DNA of 64,000 nucleotides from Spirochaetia bacterium (lineage in GTDB: Bacteria > Spirochaetota > Spirochaetia > Treponematales > Treponemataceae): the NCBI GenBank assembly GCA_900767955.1, contig CAAGBC010000006.1:1-64000 (forward strand). Direction: 5' to 3'. The position numbers and the translations under genes were made by a program. The notes beneath the pieces are model-generated. The model saw nothing but the letters and a program-made list of their open reading frames with translations. It ran no database searches and was not told the origin of the DNA. Positions 17,573-26,070 of this stretch are shown here, piece by piece (position 1 is the first letter of the stretch; every line of letters begins with the position of its first letter).

Positions 17573-18340
17573 TTGATAGATTGTTATAAAGTTTTAGGTG
17601 TTCGAAAGAATGCAACTGCTGCAGAGATAAAACGGGCATATCGTCAAAAGGCAAAATTATTTCATCCTGATACCTCTAATCATGTTGATGCTGAAAAATT
17701 TCGACAACTTGTAAAAGCTTATGAGATTTTGTCGGATGCAAGACAGCGTTCAATTTTTGATGAATCTTTTTTTACACATTTCCACACTAAAAAAACATCT
17801 GTTTCCTCTTTTGATTATCGTCAATGGCTATTGAATCGTAATGATGAAGAAAGTCGTGCAAAGTTAATATTTTTTGATTTGATGCACAATCGCGAAGATG
17901 AAGCTGTTGCTGAATTTAAGCAAATGAATATGAGTTATGTTGGATTTTCATTAAAAAAATGGTTCACAAGAGAAGATTTTATGGACTTTGGTTATATTTT
18001 AGCCGAAGAACTTGCTATTCGCTGTGAATATTATGATGCAATTATTTTGTTAGAACAAATTATAAAAATGGAATATACTTACGAGTATTTCAGATTGTTT
18101 TTTCCAGAAGTTTTATCGTTTACATTAAATATCTTGAAGCGTCATATTGTTGGAACTATGAACGATGAATTAGCATTAGATGTTTGGGAAAGAGCTTTAG
18201 AGTTGGGATTTTCACCAAAAGATGATGCTTATTTTTTACAACAGATGTCTAGTGTTTATAAAAAATTAGGGGATTATGCAACCTCTGAAATATGTCTTGA
18301 AGAAGCTAATAAAATTTTACAAACAGGAAGTAAAAAATGA
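17573..18340 (+). CDS. J-domain (DnaJ-like) co-chaperone
   Basis: 255 residues if TTG 17573 is the start (MIDCYKVLGV). An earlier TTG at 17561 lies in the T-run of the secG terminator and is less likely. The N-terminal J domain (about 1-65) has the catalytic HPD loop at residues 31-33 and would stimulate a DnaK partner's ATPase. No Gly/Phe region or zinc finger follows, so it is not DnaJ itself. The remaining 190 residues look helical and TPR-like (YYDAIILLEQIIKMEY, GDYATSEICLEEANK). The stop overlaps the map start by four bases. Start is uncertain because no Shine-Dalgarno is seen. Confidence 0.8.
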   Translation: MIDCYKVLGVRKNATAAEIKRAYRQKAKLFHPDTSNHVDAEKFRQLVKAYEILSDARQRSIFDESFFTHFHTKKTSVSSFDYRQWLLNRNDEESRAKLIFFDLMHNREDEAVAEFKQMNMSYVGFSLKKWFTREDFMDFGYILAEELAIRCEYYDAIILLEQIIKMEYTYEYFRLFFPEVLSFTLNILKRHIVGTMNDELALDVWERALELGFSPKDDAYFLQQMSSVYKKLGDYATSEICLEEANKILQTGSKK

Positions 18341-19092
18341 TTAGATTAAAAAACTTAGATGAAATTAATGGAATTAGAAAATCATGTCATTTACTTGCAG
18401 ATATGTTTAACTATGTTCTTCCTTTGGTTAAAGCTGGTCTTTCTACAAAGGATGTAGATAATTTGTGTAAAGATTTTATAATGAGTCATGGTGGAACTCC
18501 TGCTTGGTATCAAGAAGATTTTCCAGGTGCTGCATGTATAAGTATAAATAATGAAGTTATTCATGGTATTCCATCTAAAAAAAGAATTATAAAAGATGGT
18601 GATTTAGTTTCAATTGATGTTGGAATTAATTTAAACGGTTTTATAAGCGATTCTACTCATTCTGTTTTAGTTGGAAATGTAAAACCTGAATTAAGAAAAT
18701 TAGATGAAGTTACACTTGAATGTCTTGCCGCTGGTATTGAAGCTTGTCGTGTAGGTAATCGAATTAGTGATATTTCAAATGCTGTTTATTCAATTGCAAA
18801 AAAACATAATTACGGCGTTGTGTATGATTATTGTGGTCATGGTGTTGGATTAAAAGTTCACGAAGATCCTAGTGTTCCAAATTATCCTTTTAGAGGTGCA
18901 AATCCTAGAATTAAGGAAGGCATGGTTTTAGCAATTGAACCAATGATTAATTTGGGAACTGATGATGTTTATGTTGCAGAAGATGGATGGACTGTTCTTA
19001 CTGATGATGGATTGGCTTCTGCTCATGAAGAACATACTGTTGCAGTTTTTGCTGACCATACAGAAATTCTTACAGATTTAAATTATAAATAA
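18337..19092 (+). CDS. map: Methionine aminopeptidase, type I
   Basis: 251 residues, standard for type Ia enzymes. It removes the N-terminal Met from new proteins in the cytosol. The five metal ligands are visible: Asp in SIDVG, Asp in FISDSTHS, His in GHGVGLKVHEDP, Glu in AIEPMI and Glu in EEHTVAVF. The substrate-pocket HG of NNEVIHGIP is present. It is coupled to the J-domain gene by an ATGA overlap. Confidence 0.96.
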   Translation: MIRLKNLDEINGIRKSCHLLADMFNYVLPLVKAGLSTKDVDNLCKDFIMSHGGTPAWYQEDFPGAACISINNEVIHGIPSKKRIIKDGDLVSIDVGINLNGFISDSTHSVLVGNVKPELRKLDEVTLECLAAGIEACRVGNRISDISNAVYSIAKKHNYGVVYDYCGHGVGLKVHEDPSVPNYPFRGANPRIKEGMVLAIEPMINLGTDDVYVAEDGWTVLTDDGLASAHEEHTVAVFADHTEILTDLNYK

Positions 19093-19310
19093 TTTTTTTT
19101 ATTATTTTGTAACATTTTCTCTACTTTTGTTATTATCTTAGAAAAAGCAGAATGAATAACGGGCGGTGTAGAGTTGTTCTCTTTATTGCGTAAGTTTTTA
19201 TTCTGAAATTTGCGTTGCAAATTTTATTATTACTTTTATTTTATTTTAAAATTACTTAAAAAGTTGAATTAGAAATAAGTGTTTTCTTATTGACTTTTAT
19301 TGGAGAAGTT
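19093..19310 (+). promoter_or_regulatory. Spacer upstream of htrA
   Basis: AT-rich 218-base spacer with one G/C-richer island (about 19158-19190). A perfect 8-base inverted repeat, AAATTTGC (19206-19213) / GCAAATTT (19217-19224), has a 3-base loop and is followed by a T-rich stretch. It could end a short transcript or serve as an operator; neither is shown. Confidence 0.3.
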
Positions 19311-20786
19311 ATGAAATCATGGACTAAACGAATTGTGTTAAGTGCAAGTGTTGCAGTTCTTTCTTTTGTGTTAATTTCTTTTTCTTGTGCAAAAACACCT
19401 GTAAAAGGAACAGCAGGAACTGTGTATGCAGAATCTGATTCTGGAGAGATTGTTCCTAAAGAATCATTAAAAGTTATTGAAGCTCTTCAAAATTCTTTTA
19501 GATCAATTAGTAATCGTTTGCTTCCTGCAGTTGTGGAAGTTGATGTTATAGAAACAAAAACTGTAACAGATCCTTTTCAAGATTTTAGACATTTCTTTTT
19601 TGGTATGCCAGAACAGGAAGAACAAGGAAAAAAACGCCAGTATGAACAAAAAGGTTTGGGTTCTGGTGTAATTGTTCGTCGTACAGGTGATACAATTTAT
19701 GTTTTGACAAATAATCATGTTGCTGGTGGCGCTACAAAAATTACTGTAAAATTAAATGATAGCAGAGAATTTGAAGCAAAATTGGTTGGTGCTGATGCAA
19801 GAATGGATATTGCACTTTTATCATTTACTTCATCAGATAAATCTATTCCTGTTGCAAAGTTAGGTGATTCTGATGCTGTTCAAACTGGGGACATTTGTTT
19901 AGCAATGGGTGCTCCTTTGGGGTATAGTCAATCTGTAACTCAAGGAATTGTTAGTGCAAAAGGTCGTTCTGGTAATGGTATTGGAAATATAAATGATTTT
20001 ATTCAAACTGATGCTGCAATTAATCAAGGAAATTCTGGTGGACCTCTTGTAAATATTTATGGTGAAGTTATTGGTATTAATACATGGATTGCTTCTCAAT
20101 CTGGTGGTTCTCAGGGAATTGGATTTGCTATTCCTATTAATAATATAAAAAATGCTATTAATTCATTTATTAGCAAAGGTAAAATTGTTTATGGTTGGCT
20201 TGGTGTTTCTTTGTTAGAAGCTAATAAGGAATATAAAGAAGCTTTAGGTGTAGAAAAAGAAACTGGTGCTTTAGCAACTCAATTGTTTATTGGTTCTCCT
20301 GCACAAAAAGCTGGAATGCAGCCTGGTGATTTTATAGTTAGCTTAAATGGTCATTCAGTAAAAGATGTTGACCAATTAGTTCGTGAAGTTGGTTTGTTAG
20401 AAGCTGGTGTAACTGCTAATTTTGAAATAATCCGTAATGGCAAAAAAGTAGCTCTTCCTGTAAAAATTGAAGAACGCTCAGAAAAAGTTTCTTCTGATAA
20501 TGGAAAATTATGGCCAGGATTTATTGCAGTTCCAATTACAGAAAAAGTAAGAAAAGATATGGAATTGGAAAACAAAATAAAAGGTGTAGTTGTTTCTAAT
20601 GTTATGGAAAAATCTCCTGCAGCTGCGTTGCGTCTTCAGAATGGTGATGTTATAACTGCTGTTAATGGAAAATCTGTAACAGATTTAAAGAGTTTCTATA
20701 CGGAACTTGCTACTGCTGATAAGGCTGTAAATTTTGATATTTATAGTAATGGTGGAACGATAACAACTGGAACTTACAAGTTCTAA
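19311..20786 (+). CDS. htrA: HtrA/DegP-type periplasmic serine protease
   Basis: 491 residues from ATG 19311, preceded by GGAG at 19302-19305; a TTG at 19290 is discarded. The leader ends in SFSC (Cys26), so it may be a lipoprotein. The trypsin-like domain (about 65-285) has His136 (TNNHVAGG), Asp166 (ARMDIALL) and Ser242 (GNSGGPL). Two PDZ domains follow (about 290-390 and 410-490, the first with GSPAQKAGMQPGDFI, the second with SPAAALRLQNGDVI). It should degrade or refold misfolded envelope proteins. A second, divergent HtrA-like lipoprotein is encoded at 32,023. Confidence 0.93.
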   Translation: MKSWTKRIVLSASVAVLSFVLISFSCAKTPVKGTAGTVYAESDSGEIVPKESLKVIEALQNSFRSISNRLLPAVVEVDVIETKTVTDPFQDFRHFFFGMPEQEEQGKKRQYEQKGLGSGVIVRRTGDTIYVLTNNHVAGGATKITVKLNDSREFEAKLVGADARMDIALLSFTSSDKSIPVAKLGDSDAVQTGDICLAMGAPLGYSQSVTQGIVSAKGRSGNGIGNINDFIQTDAAINQGNSGGPLVNIYGEVIGINTWIASQSGGSQGIGFAIPINNIKNAINSFISKGKIVYGWLGVSLLEANKEYKEALGVEKETGALATQLFIGSPAQKAGMQPGDFIVSLNGHSVKDVDQLVREVGLLEAGVTANFEIIRNGKKVALPVKIEERSEKVSSDNGKLWPGFIAVPITEKVRKDMELENKIKGVVVSNVMEKSPAAALRLQNGDVITAVNGKSVTDLKSFYTELATADKAVNFDIYSNGGTITTGTYKF

Positions 20787-20796
20787 TATACTTTGC

Positions 20797-20826
20797 TTGA
20801 CATAATATAGATTTTTTTGATAAAAT
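20797..20826 (+). promoter_or_regulatory. Promoter of the rplU operon
   Basis: TTGACA (20797-20802), 18-base spacer, TAAAAT (20821-20826), about 95 bases before the rplU ATG. Confidence 0.65.
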
Positions 20827-20839
20827 CTGTGTTACTATT

Positions 20840-20919
20840 ATGGTAAAAAGGTTGTAGTATATCCCCGTTAAATACTGCGGCTATTTGCATATAAGATTAT
20901 TTTTTATAGAGGTGTTTTT
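20840..20919 (+). ncRNA. Putative L21 leader (ribosomal protein autoregulatory element)
   Basis: Between the promoter and rplU lies a GC-richer leader with a 7-base stem, GTAGTAT (20854-20860) with ATACTGC (20872-20878, one U-G pair), enclosing a CCCCGTTAA loop and followed by GGCTATTTGC. Position, size and the CCGTTAA/CTGCGGCTA pattern recall the L21 leader RNAs known in other bacteria. A covariance-model search would decide. Confidence 0.5.
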
Positions 20920-21234
20920 ATGTACGCACTTGTAGAATATAAGGGCAAACAGTACAAAGCTGAGAAGGGTGCAATCCTTACAGTTGATAAACTTAACGCT
21001 GAAAAAGGTGCTAAAATCGACATTGATTCTGTTCTTCTCGTAAGTGACGGAGATAAAATTTCTGTTGGTACACCATATGTTAAAGGTGCAAAAGTTCAGG
21101 TTGTTGTAGAAGATTCATTCCGCGACAAAAAAGTTATTGTTTTGAAATATAAATCAAAGAAAGATTATCATCGCGTAATTGGTCACAGACAGCAGTACAC
21201 AAATGTACGCGTTGAAGATATTACATTGGCATAA
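20920..21234 (+). CDS. rplU: 50S ribosomal protein L21
   Basis: 104 residues, normal length. It starts MYALVEYKGKQYKAEKG, the usual L21 beginning, and contains the typical KYKSKKDYHRVIGHRQQYT block that contacts 23S rRNA. GAGGTG precedes the ATG. It is the first gene of rplU-prp-rpmA, the standard order in Firmicutes and spirochaetes; the stop shares one base with the prp start. Codon use is less AT-biased than in neighbours, as expected for a highly expressed gene. Confidence 0.97.
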   Translation: MYALVEYKGKQYKAEKGAILTVDKLNAEKGAKIDIDSVLLVSDGDKISVGTPYVKGAKVQVVVEDSFRDKKVIVLKYKSKKDYHRVIGHRQQYTNVRVEDITLA

Positions 21235-21572
21235 TGACAATTGTGCTTTTAGAGCGTAGCAAAGCTGGTGTGTTGCTTTCATGTAAAGCTGAAGGACACG
21301 CTGGTTTTGCAAAATCTGGTTCAGATATCGTGTGTAGTGCAATAACTGTTTTGATTAGAACTACTATGCAAGTATTGTCTGAAACAGATGGCATAAAACT
21401 TAAAGCAGATACTACAAATCGTGGTTTTTTAAGTTTTTGCGTAACAGTTGATAGTTTTTCTGAAAAAACTGAAACTGTTTTATCGTATGCAGGGGATTTT
21501 TTAGAAACAGGATTAAAATCTTTGATGAATGAGTTTCCTGAATATGTTGAAGTACGTACTAAAAGAGTTTGA
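21234..21572 (+). CDS. prp: Ribosomal-processing cysteine protease Prp
   Basis: 112 residues. Prp is the small cysteine protease that trims an N-terminal extension from L27 in Firmicutes. The catalytic pair sits at the family positions, His22 (EGHAGFA) and Cys34 (SDIVCSAIT). It lies between rplU and rpmA as usual. The downstream L27 here appears to have no extension to cleave (see findings), so its substrate in this organism is open. Confidence 0.9.
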   Translation: MTIVLLERSKAGVLLSCKAEGHAGFAKSGSDIVCSAITVLIRTTMQVLSETDGIKLKADTTNRGFLSFCVTVDSFSEKTETVLSYAGDFLETGLKSLMNEFPEYVEVRTKRV

Positions 21573-21584
21573 TAGGAGATAACT

Positions 21585-21842
21585 ATGGGAAGAACTAGAG
21601 GCGGTAGTGGCGCTAAAAATGGTCGTGATTCAAACCCAAAGAACTTGGGTGTAAAAAGATACGGTGGAGAATTTGTTACAGCTGGTTCAATTATTGTAAA
21701 ACAGCGTGGAACAAAATTTTTCCCAGGTGATAATGTTAAAAGAGCTGGTGATGACAGTCTTTTTGCTACAGCTGATGGAAATGTTGTTTATTCAGAACGC
21801 ATGAATAGAAAAATCATTTCTGTAACACCTGTAAAAGCATAA
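21585..21842 (+). CDS. rpmA: 50S ribosomal protein L27
   Basis: 85 residues, standard length. It reads MGRTRGGSGAKNGRDSNPKN and then the LGVKRYGGE block typical of L27, whose N-terminal tail reaches the peptidyl-transferase centre. AGGAG precedes the ATG. No LxxQFFA-like leader is present before the conserved tail. It is the last gene before a strong terminator. Confidence 0.97.
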   Translation: MGRTRGGSGAKNGRDSNPKNLGVKRYGGEFVTAGSIIVKQRGTKFFPGDNVKRAGDDSLFATADGNVVYSERMNRKIISVTPVKA

Positions 21843-21867
21843 TTAAATATATACTTTGTGTATCTTA

Positions 21868-21909
21868 TTACCCGGTTCAGTTTTTTCTGTTCCGGGTATT
21901 TTTTTTTAT
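21868..21909 (+). terminator. Rho-independent terminator after rpmA
   Basis: TACCCGG (21869-21875) pairs with CCGGGTA (21892-21898), with an inner CAG/CTG pair around a T-rich loop, followed by a run of nine T. Confidence 0.85.
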
Positions 21910-21982
21910 TAACGATAAATTGTATAGACAAATTTAATTTTATTATTCTATTATATTAATTAATCTGTTTTTAGAGGTTTTT

Positions 21983-23104
21983 ATGATTAGTTTTGCAGAT
22001 GAAGCTATTATTGAAGTACATTCTGGTAAAGGTGGAAATGGATGTGTTGCGTTTCGCCGTGAAAAATATATTCCTAGAGGTGGTCCAAACGGTGGTGACG
22101 GTGGAAAGGGCGGAGATGTTATTTTTTGTGTAAAAAAGAATGTTAGAACTTTGTCTAAGTTGCGCCATCATAGAATTTATAAAGCAAAAAATGGTAGTGA
22201 CGGTCAGGGATGGAATAAATTCGGAAAAGATGGAGAAGATGTTGTAATTCCTATTCCTCCTGGAACTACAATTCGTGATGCAGAAACAAATGAATTAATT
22301 CATGATTTTACTACTGAATCTGAAAATGAAATGTTTACATTTTTGGAAGGTGGTAAAGGTGGCTGGGGAAATGTTCACTTTAAAACATCTACAAATCAAG
22401 CTCCTAGATATGCTCATGATGGAAAACCTGGTGAAGTTCGTTTATTAAAACTTGAATTAAGCATTATGGCTGATGTTGGTTTAGTTGGCTTTCCTAATGC
22501 TGGAAAATCTTCTTTATTAACTGCTTTTACTAATGCTCGTCCTAAGATTGCTCCATATCCTTTTACTACTAAGATTCCAAATCTTGGTGTTTTGCGTGTT
22601 GATGATGATCAAGATATTATAATTGCTGATATTCCTGGTATTATTGAAGGTGCTTCTGAAGGCGTTGGTTTGGGGTTTGACTTTTTAAAGCATATATCAA
22701 GAACTGCTTGTTTGTTGTTTATGATTGACTGTTCTGATACAAATTATTTGACTGCTTATGAAACTTTGTGTAATGAATTAAAGATTTATTCCCCAGAATT
22801 AATGGATAAACCAAGAATTGTGTTGTGCAATAAAATTGATATTCCTGGTGCAGAGCAGAATGCTACAGAGGTAATAGAAACTATTCGTTCTAAAGAACCT
22901 GGTATTTCTGTTATTCCAATTTCTGTACAGAATCAAGTTGGAATGGGAGCTGCAAAAAAGGCAATTATTGAGTTAGTAAATAAATTGATAGGAATTAGTG
23001 AGGTAGAAACTCTTTCAAAAACAAAAGTTTTTGGTTCTGATTTTATGTCATTGCGTTCTGTTGATGAAGATATGGAAATTCAATATCCAGGTAGTGAACA
23101 ATGA
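21983..23104 (+). CDS. obg: Obg-family GTPase, ribosome assembly
   Basis: 373 residues. The Gly-rich Obg fold covers about 1-158 (GKGGNGCVAFRREKYIPRGG is diagnostic), followed by the GTPase domain with G1 GFPNAGKSS (169-177), G2 TTK, G3 DIPG and G4 NKID. It lacks the extra C-terminal OCT domain of some Obg proteins. It acts in late 50S assembly and stress signalling. GAGG lies ahead of the ATG. It begins the obg-nadD-yqeK-LCP-rsfS cluster, a common order in Firmicutes and treponemes, and overlaps nadD by four bases. Confidence 0.96.
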   Translation: MISFADEAIIEVHSGKGGNGCVAFRREKYIPRGGPNGGDGGKGGDVIFCVKKNVRTLSKLRHHRIYKAKNGSDGQGWNKFGKDGEDVVIPIPPGTTIRDAETNELIHDFTTESENEMFTFLEGGKGGWGNVHFKTSTNQAPRYAHDGKPGEVRLLKLELSIMADVGLVGFPNAGKSSLLTAFTNARPKIAPYPFTTKIPNLGVLRVDDDQDIIIADIPGIIEGASEGVGLGFDFLKHISRTACLLFMIDCSDTNYLTAYETLCNELKIYSPELMDKPRIVLCNKIDIPGAEQNATEVIETIRSKEPGISVIPISVQNQVGMGAAKKAIIELVNKLIGISEVETLSKTKVFGSDFMSLRSVDEDMEIQYPGSEQ

Positions 23105-23769
23105 AAATAGCAATTTTGGGTGGAAGTTTTAATCCTATTCATATAGGTCATTGTATGTTGGCAGATTCTGTTATAACAGATTTAAATTATGATAAAGTTT
23201 TATTTATTCCAACAAACTTGCCACCACATAAAATGCTTAATAATGCACCTTCTGCACAAGCTAGGTTTGAAATGGTAAAACTTGCTTGTGAATCTAATCC
23301 TAAATTTGTTGCAGAAAGTTGTGAATTAGACAGAGGAGGGGTTTCTTATACTTATGATACTTTATTGCAAGTTCTTGATAAGTATTCCTCTGAGCTAACT
23401 GAAAAACCTGCTTTGATTATGGGACAAGAAGTCGCTTCTGAATTTCATAAATGGCATAAACATGAAGAAATTGTAAAAATATCTAATTTGATTTTAGCTA
23501 GACGGTATCAAAATTGTAATTTTATAGATACAAAGCAATTTGAAAATAAACAAACAGATAATTATACAGGAAATTATGTTGATGATTCTGTTTTTAGTAA
23601 TTTCAAATATGAATATACTCTTTTGGATAATCCTGTTTTGCCAATTTCTTCTACTGAAATTCGAGCTCGTATTGCCTTGGGTAAAAGTTGGCAATATCTT
23701 GTTCCAACAGAAGTTTTTCGATATATTAAGTTAAATAATTTGTACGGCATGACTAATGAAAGATTGTAA
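23101..23769 (+). CDS. nadD: Nicotinate-nucleotide adenylyltransferase
   Basis: 222 residues. It makes deamido-NAD from nicotinate mononucleotide and ATP. The nucleotidyltransferase signature GGSFNPIHIGH is at residues 8-18 and the second motif ISSTEIRARI near the C-terminus. A middle segment of about 30 residues (after RRYQNCNF) is longer than in typical NadD. It pairs functionally with pncB at 47,083 in the Preiss-Handler route to NAD. The last 14 bases overlap yqeK. Confidence 0.94.
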   Translation: MKIAILGGSFNPIHIGHCMLADSVITDLNYDKVLFIPTNLPPHKMLNNAPSAQARFEMVKLACESNPKFVAESCELDRGGVSYTYDTLLQVLDKYSSELTEKPALIMGQEVASEFHKWHKHEEIVKISNLILARRYQNCNFIDTKQFENKQTDNYTGNYVDDSVFSNFKYEYTLLDNPVLPISSTEIRARIALGKSWQYLVPTEVFRYIKLNNLYGMTNERL

Positions 23770-24325
23770 AAAAATAACAGATAAAATAAAAAAATATGTT
23801 ATGAAATCTGTTTCTAAATCCAGATATGAACATTCGGTTAGAACTGCAAAAACTGCAAAAAAAATGTGTTCAATATATGGTGAAGATCCTAAGAAAGGTT
23901 ATCTTATGGGGATTGCACATGATATGTGTAAAAACTTTGATGAAGATAATTTGATTTTGTTAGCAATGAAAGACGGAAATGGGTTGTCTGATATAGAAAA
24001 AAATAAACCTTCTTTGTTGCATGGTCGTGCCGCAGCTGTTATGTTGCAGGAAGAATTTGGTATAGAAGATAAAGAAATTATTCAGGCTGTTGCTAATCAT
24101 ACATTTGGATGTCGAGGAATGTGTAATCTTGCAAAAATTTTGTTTGCAGCTGATAAAATTGAACCAGGAAGAGATTATATAACTAATTCCTATATAAAAA
24201 AATTGTTAAAGCAAGATTTGGATGATGTTATAAAAACTGTTTTATCTGATAATATTTCTTTTTTGAAGAAAAAAGGAAAAAAAGTTGCTCTAGAAACAGA
24301 GTTATTATATGCATCTTTGCAATAA
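23756..24325 (+). CDS. yqeK: YqeK-like HD-domain dinucleoside tetraphosphatase
   Basis: 189 residues. YqeK-type HD proteins hydrolyse Ap4A symmetrically. The HD motif is IAHDMCKNF, preceded by SRYEHSVRTAKTAKKM (first His ligand) and followed by HGRAAAVML and VANHTFG with further metal ligands. It follows nadD directly, as in many bacteria, with a 14-base overlap. Confidence 0.9.
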   Translation: MKDCKKITDKIKKYVMKSVSKSRYEHSVRTAKTAKKMCSIYGEDPKKGYLMGIAHDMCKNFDEDNLILLAMKDGNGLSDIEKNKPSLLHGRAAAVMLQEEFGIEDKEIIQAVANHTFGCRGMCNLAKILFAADKIEPGRDYITNSYIKKLLKQDLDDVIKTVLSDNISFLKKKGKKVALETELLYASLQ

Positions 24326-24348
24326 AATATTGAAAGGAGGTGTGTTGT

Positions 24349-25575
24349 ATGAAAAGTAAACACTTGCGCGATGAACAGAAGGGATTTATTTTCTTGTTAT
24401 TGATTTTTGTAATCATTGTTGGTGTTTCTGTGTATATGTATGCTTTGCTTCAAAAAGATTCTGTTATTGAAGAACTTGAAAATGATGAAGTTTTAAGAAT
24501 GCTTTTTGTTATTGAAGATGAAAATAAGGAGATTTTATTAACGAATGTTCTTGTTTATTATCCTGTTTTGAAAAAAGCTGCGATTGTAAATATTCCTAAT
24601 CATGTTGGTGCAATTTATGACAGTATTGGTCGTGTTGATAGAATTGATGCTGTATATAAAGAAAAAGGAATAATGACTTATAAACAGGAAATTGAAAAAT
24701 TAATTGGATATAAAATTTCCTTTTATACAATTTTAAGTGAACGAAATTTTTCTAAAATTACTGATATGTTGGGTGGGCTAAGAGTTTTTATTCCTGCTCC
24801 TATTGATGTTTTGACAGAAACTGGTGATAGATGTTTGTTGCCTTCTGGTGCTGTAAACTTAGATGGTGATAAAATTTATTCATATTTGAATTTGAATATT
24901 CCTGATGAACCATATTTGGATGTTCAAGATAGATTGCAAAATATTACAAATGCATTTTTTTCTTCATTTCATGAAAAAAAATCTATAATATTCAAAAAAA
25001 ATCGAATTTTTTACAAATATTATGATTTAATGAATGTTAATTTGGATAAGAAAAATGCACTAAAATTATATGATTTGATTTCTGACATGAACTCTGAATC
25101 AATAATTAGACAGACTGTTACAGGTCCTTCCCGTGTTGTTGATGGTCAATTGTTGTTGTTTCCATTGAATAATGGTGAATTTATAAAAGAAGCTGTTCGT
25201 CAGACAACAAATCTTCTTGTTTCTTCTGGAGAAATTTTGGCATCTCGAATTTATGTTCTTGAAATTCAAAATGGAACTTCTGTTCAAGGTTTGGCACATA
25301 ATACTTCTATTTTATTTCAGAATGCTAGCTATGATGTTCTTAGTGCTATTAATGCAGATAGAAGTGATTATGAAGAAACTATTGTTATTGATCATATTGG
25401 AAACAAAGAAATGGCAAAGATGGTCGGAGATTTTATACGCTGTTCTAATATTCAAGAAGAAAAGATTGATGATTCTCTTGTTGTTGATGAAGATGTTGCA
25501 AAAGTTGACTTTACAATTATTTTAGGAAAAGATTTTGACGGAAGATATGTTCGTCCAAAAAAGAATAAAAATTAA
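24349..25575 (+). CDS. LytR-CpsA-Psr (LCP) family protein with LytR_C domain
   Basis: 408 residues from ATG 24349, eight bases after a full AAAGGAGG (24333-24340). One N-terminal membrane helix (about 12-32), an LCP domain (about 40-220, with LRVFIPAPIDV and LNLDGDKIYSYLN-like blocks) and a LytR_C domain at the end (VLEIQNGTSVQGLA, then DYEETIVIDH). LCP enzymes attach glycopolymers to peptidoglycan in Gram-positives; what a treponeme attaches is not known from the sequence. The placement between yqeK and rsfS is the standard one. Confidence 0.85.
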   Translation: MKSKHLRDEQKGFIFLLLIFVIIVGVSVYMYALLQKDSVIEELENDEVLRMLFVIEDENKEILLTNVLVYYPVLKKAAIVNIPNHVGAIYDSIGRVDRIDAVYKEKGIMTYKQEIEKLIGYKISFYTILSERNFSKITDMLGGLRVFIPAPIDVLTETGDRCLLPSGAVNLDGDKIYSYLNLNIPDEPYLDVQDRLQNITNAFFSSFHEKKSIIFKKNRIFYKYYDLMNVNLDKKNALKLYDLISDMNSESIIRQTVTGPSRVVDGQLLLFPLNNGEFIKEAVRQTTNLLVSSGEILASRIYVLEIQNGTSVQGLAHNTSILFQNASYDVLSAINADRSDYEETIVIDHIGNKEMAKMVGDFIRCSNIQEEKIDDSLVVDEDVAKVDFTIILGKDFDGRYVRPKKNKN

Positions 25576-25610
25576 TAAAAAATACTTTATAAATAAGGAA
25601 GGAGAAAATT

Positions 25611-25964
25611 ATGAAAACTTTGGAAAATAAAGCTGTAGAAATTGCTCAATTATTGGAAGATGGAAAAGGAAAGGATGTAACAGTTATCAATGTTTCTGAA
25701 TTGAATAGTTGGACTGATTATTTTGTTATTGCTACTGTTTCAAGTTCTGCTCATTGGCAGGGATTATATCGTCAAGTGAAAGATTATGTAAAAGCTAATG
25801 ACCTTGAAATTCATGTTACAAGAAAAAAATCTCCTGATGGAGACGATTGGAACTTGATTGATATTGGACCAATTGTTGTTCATTTGATGTCTGATGCTGC
25901 AAGACAATTTTATGACTTAGAAAAATTGTGGCATTCAGGAACTGTTGTTGATTTTCACAACTAG
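25611..25964 (+). CDS. rsfS: Ribosomal silencing factor RsfS
   Basis: 117 residues. RsfS binds L14 and keeps 50S subunits from joining under starvation. The DUF143 motifs are present: DVTVINVSELNSWTDYFVIA, SAHWQGL and then DWNLIDIGPIVVHLM. A strong AAGGAGG-like site lies ahead. It is the last gene of the obg cluster, followed by a strong terminator shared with the convergent acidic gene. Confidence 0.95.
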   Translation: MKTLENKAVEIAQLLEDGKGKDVTVINVSELNSWTDYFVIATVSSSAHWQGLYRQVKDYVKANDLEIHVTRKKSPDGDDWNLIDIGPIVVHLMSDAARQFYDLEKLWHSGTVVDFHN

Positions 25965-25978
25965 TTTTAGTTTCTAAT

Positions 25979-26055
25979 AAAAAAAGGGCTGTCTTAAAAG
26001 TATAAACTGAAGTGCTCAGCATAACAAAACTTTTAAGTTGGCCCTTTTTTTTTTA
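25979..26055. terminator. Long bidirectional terminator hairpin
   Basis: The left arm (AAAAGGGC, then CTTAAAAGT, 25981-26001) pairs with the right arm (ACTTTTAAG, then GCCCTTTT, 26029-26048), flanked by A and T runs, so it can end transcripts from both sides (rsfS and the leftward acidic gene). Confidence 0.85.
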
Positions 26056-26070
26056 TTTTGTATTAATTAT

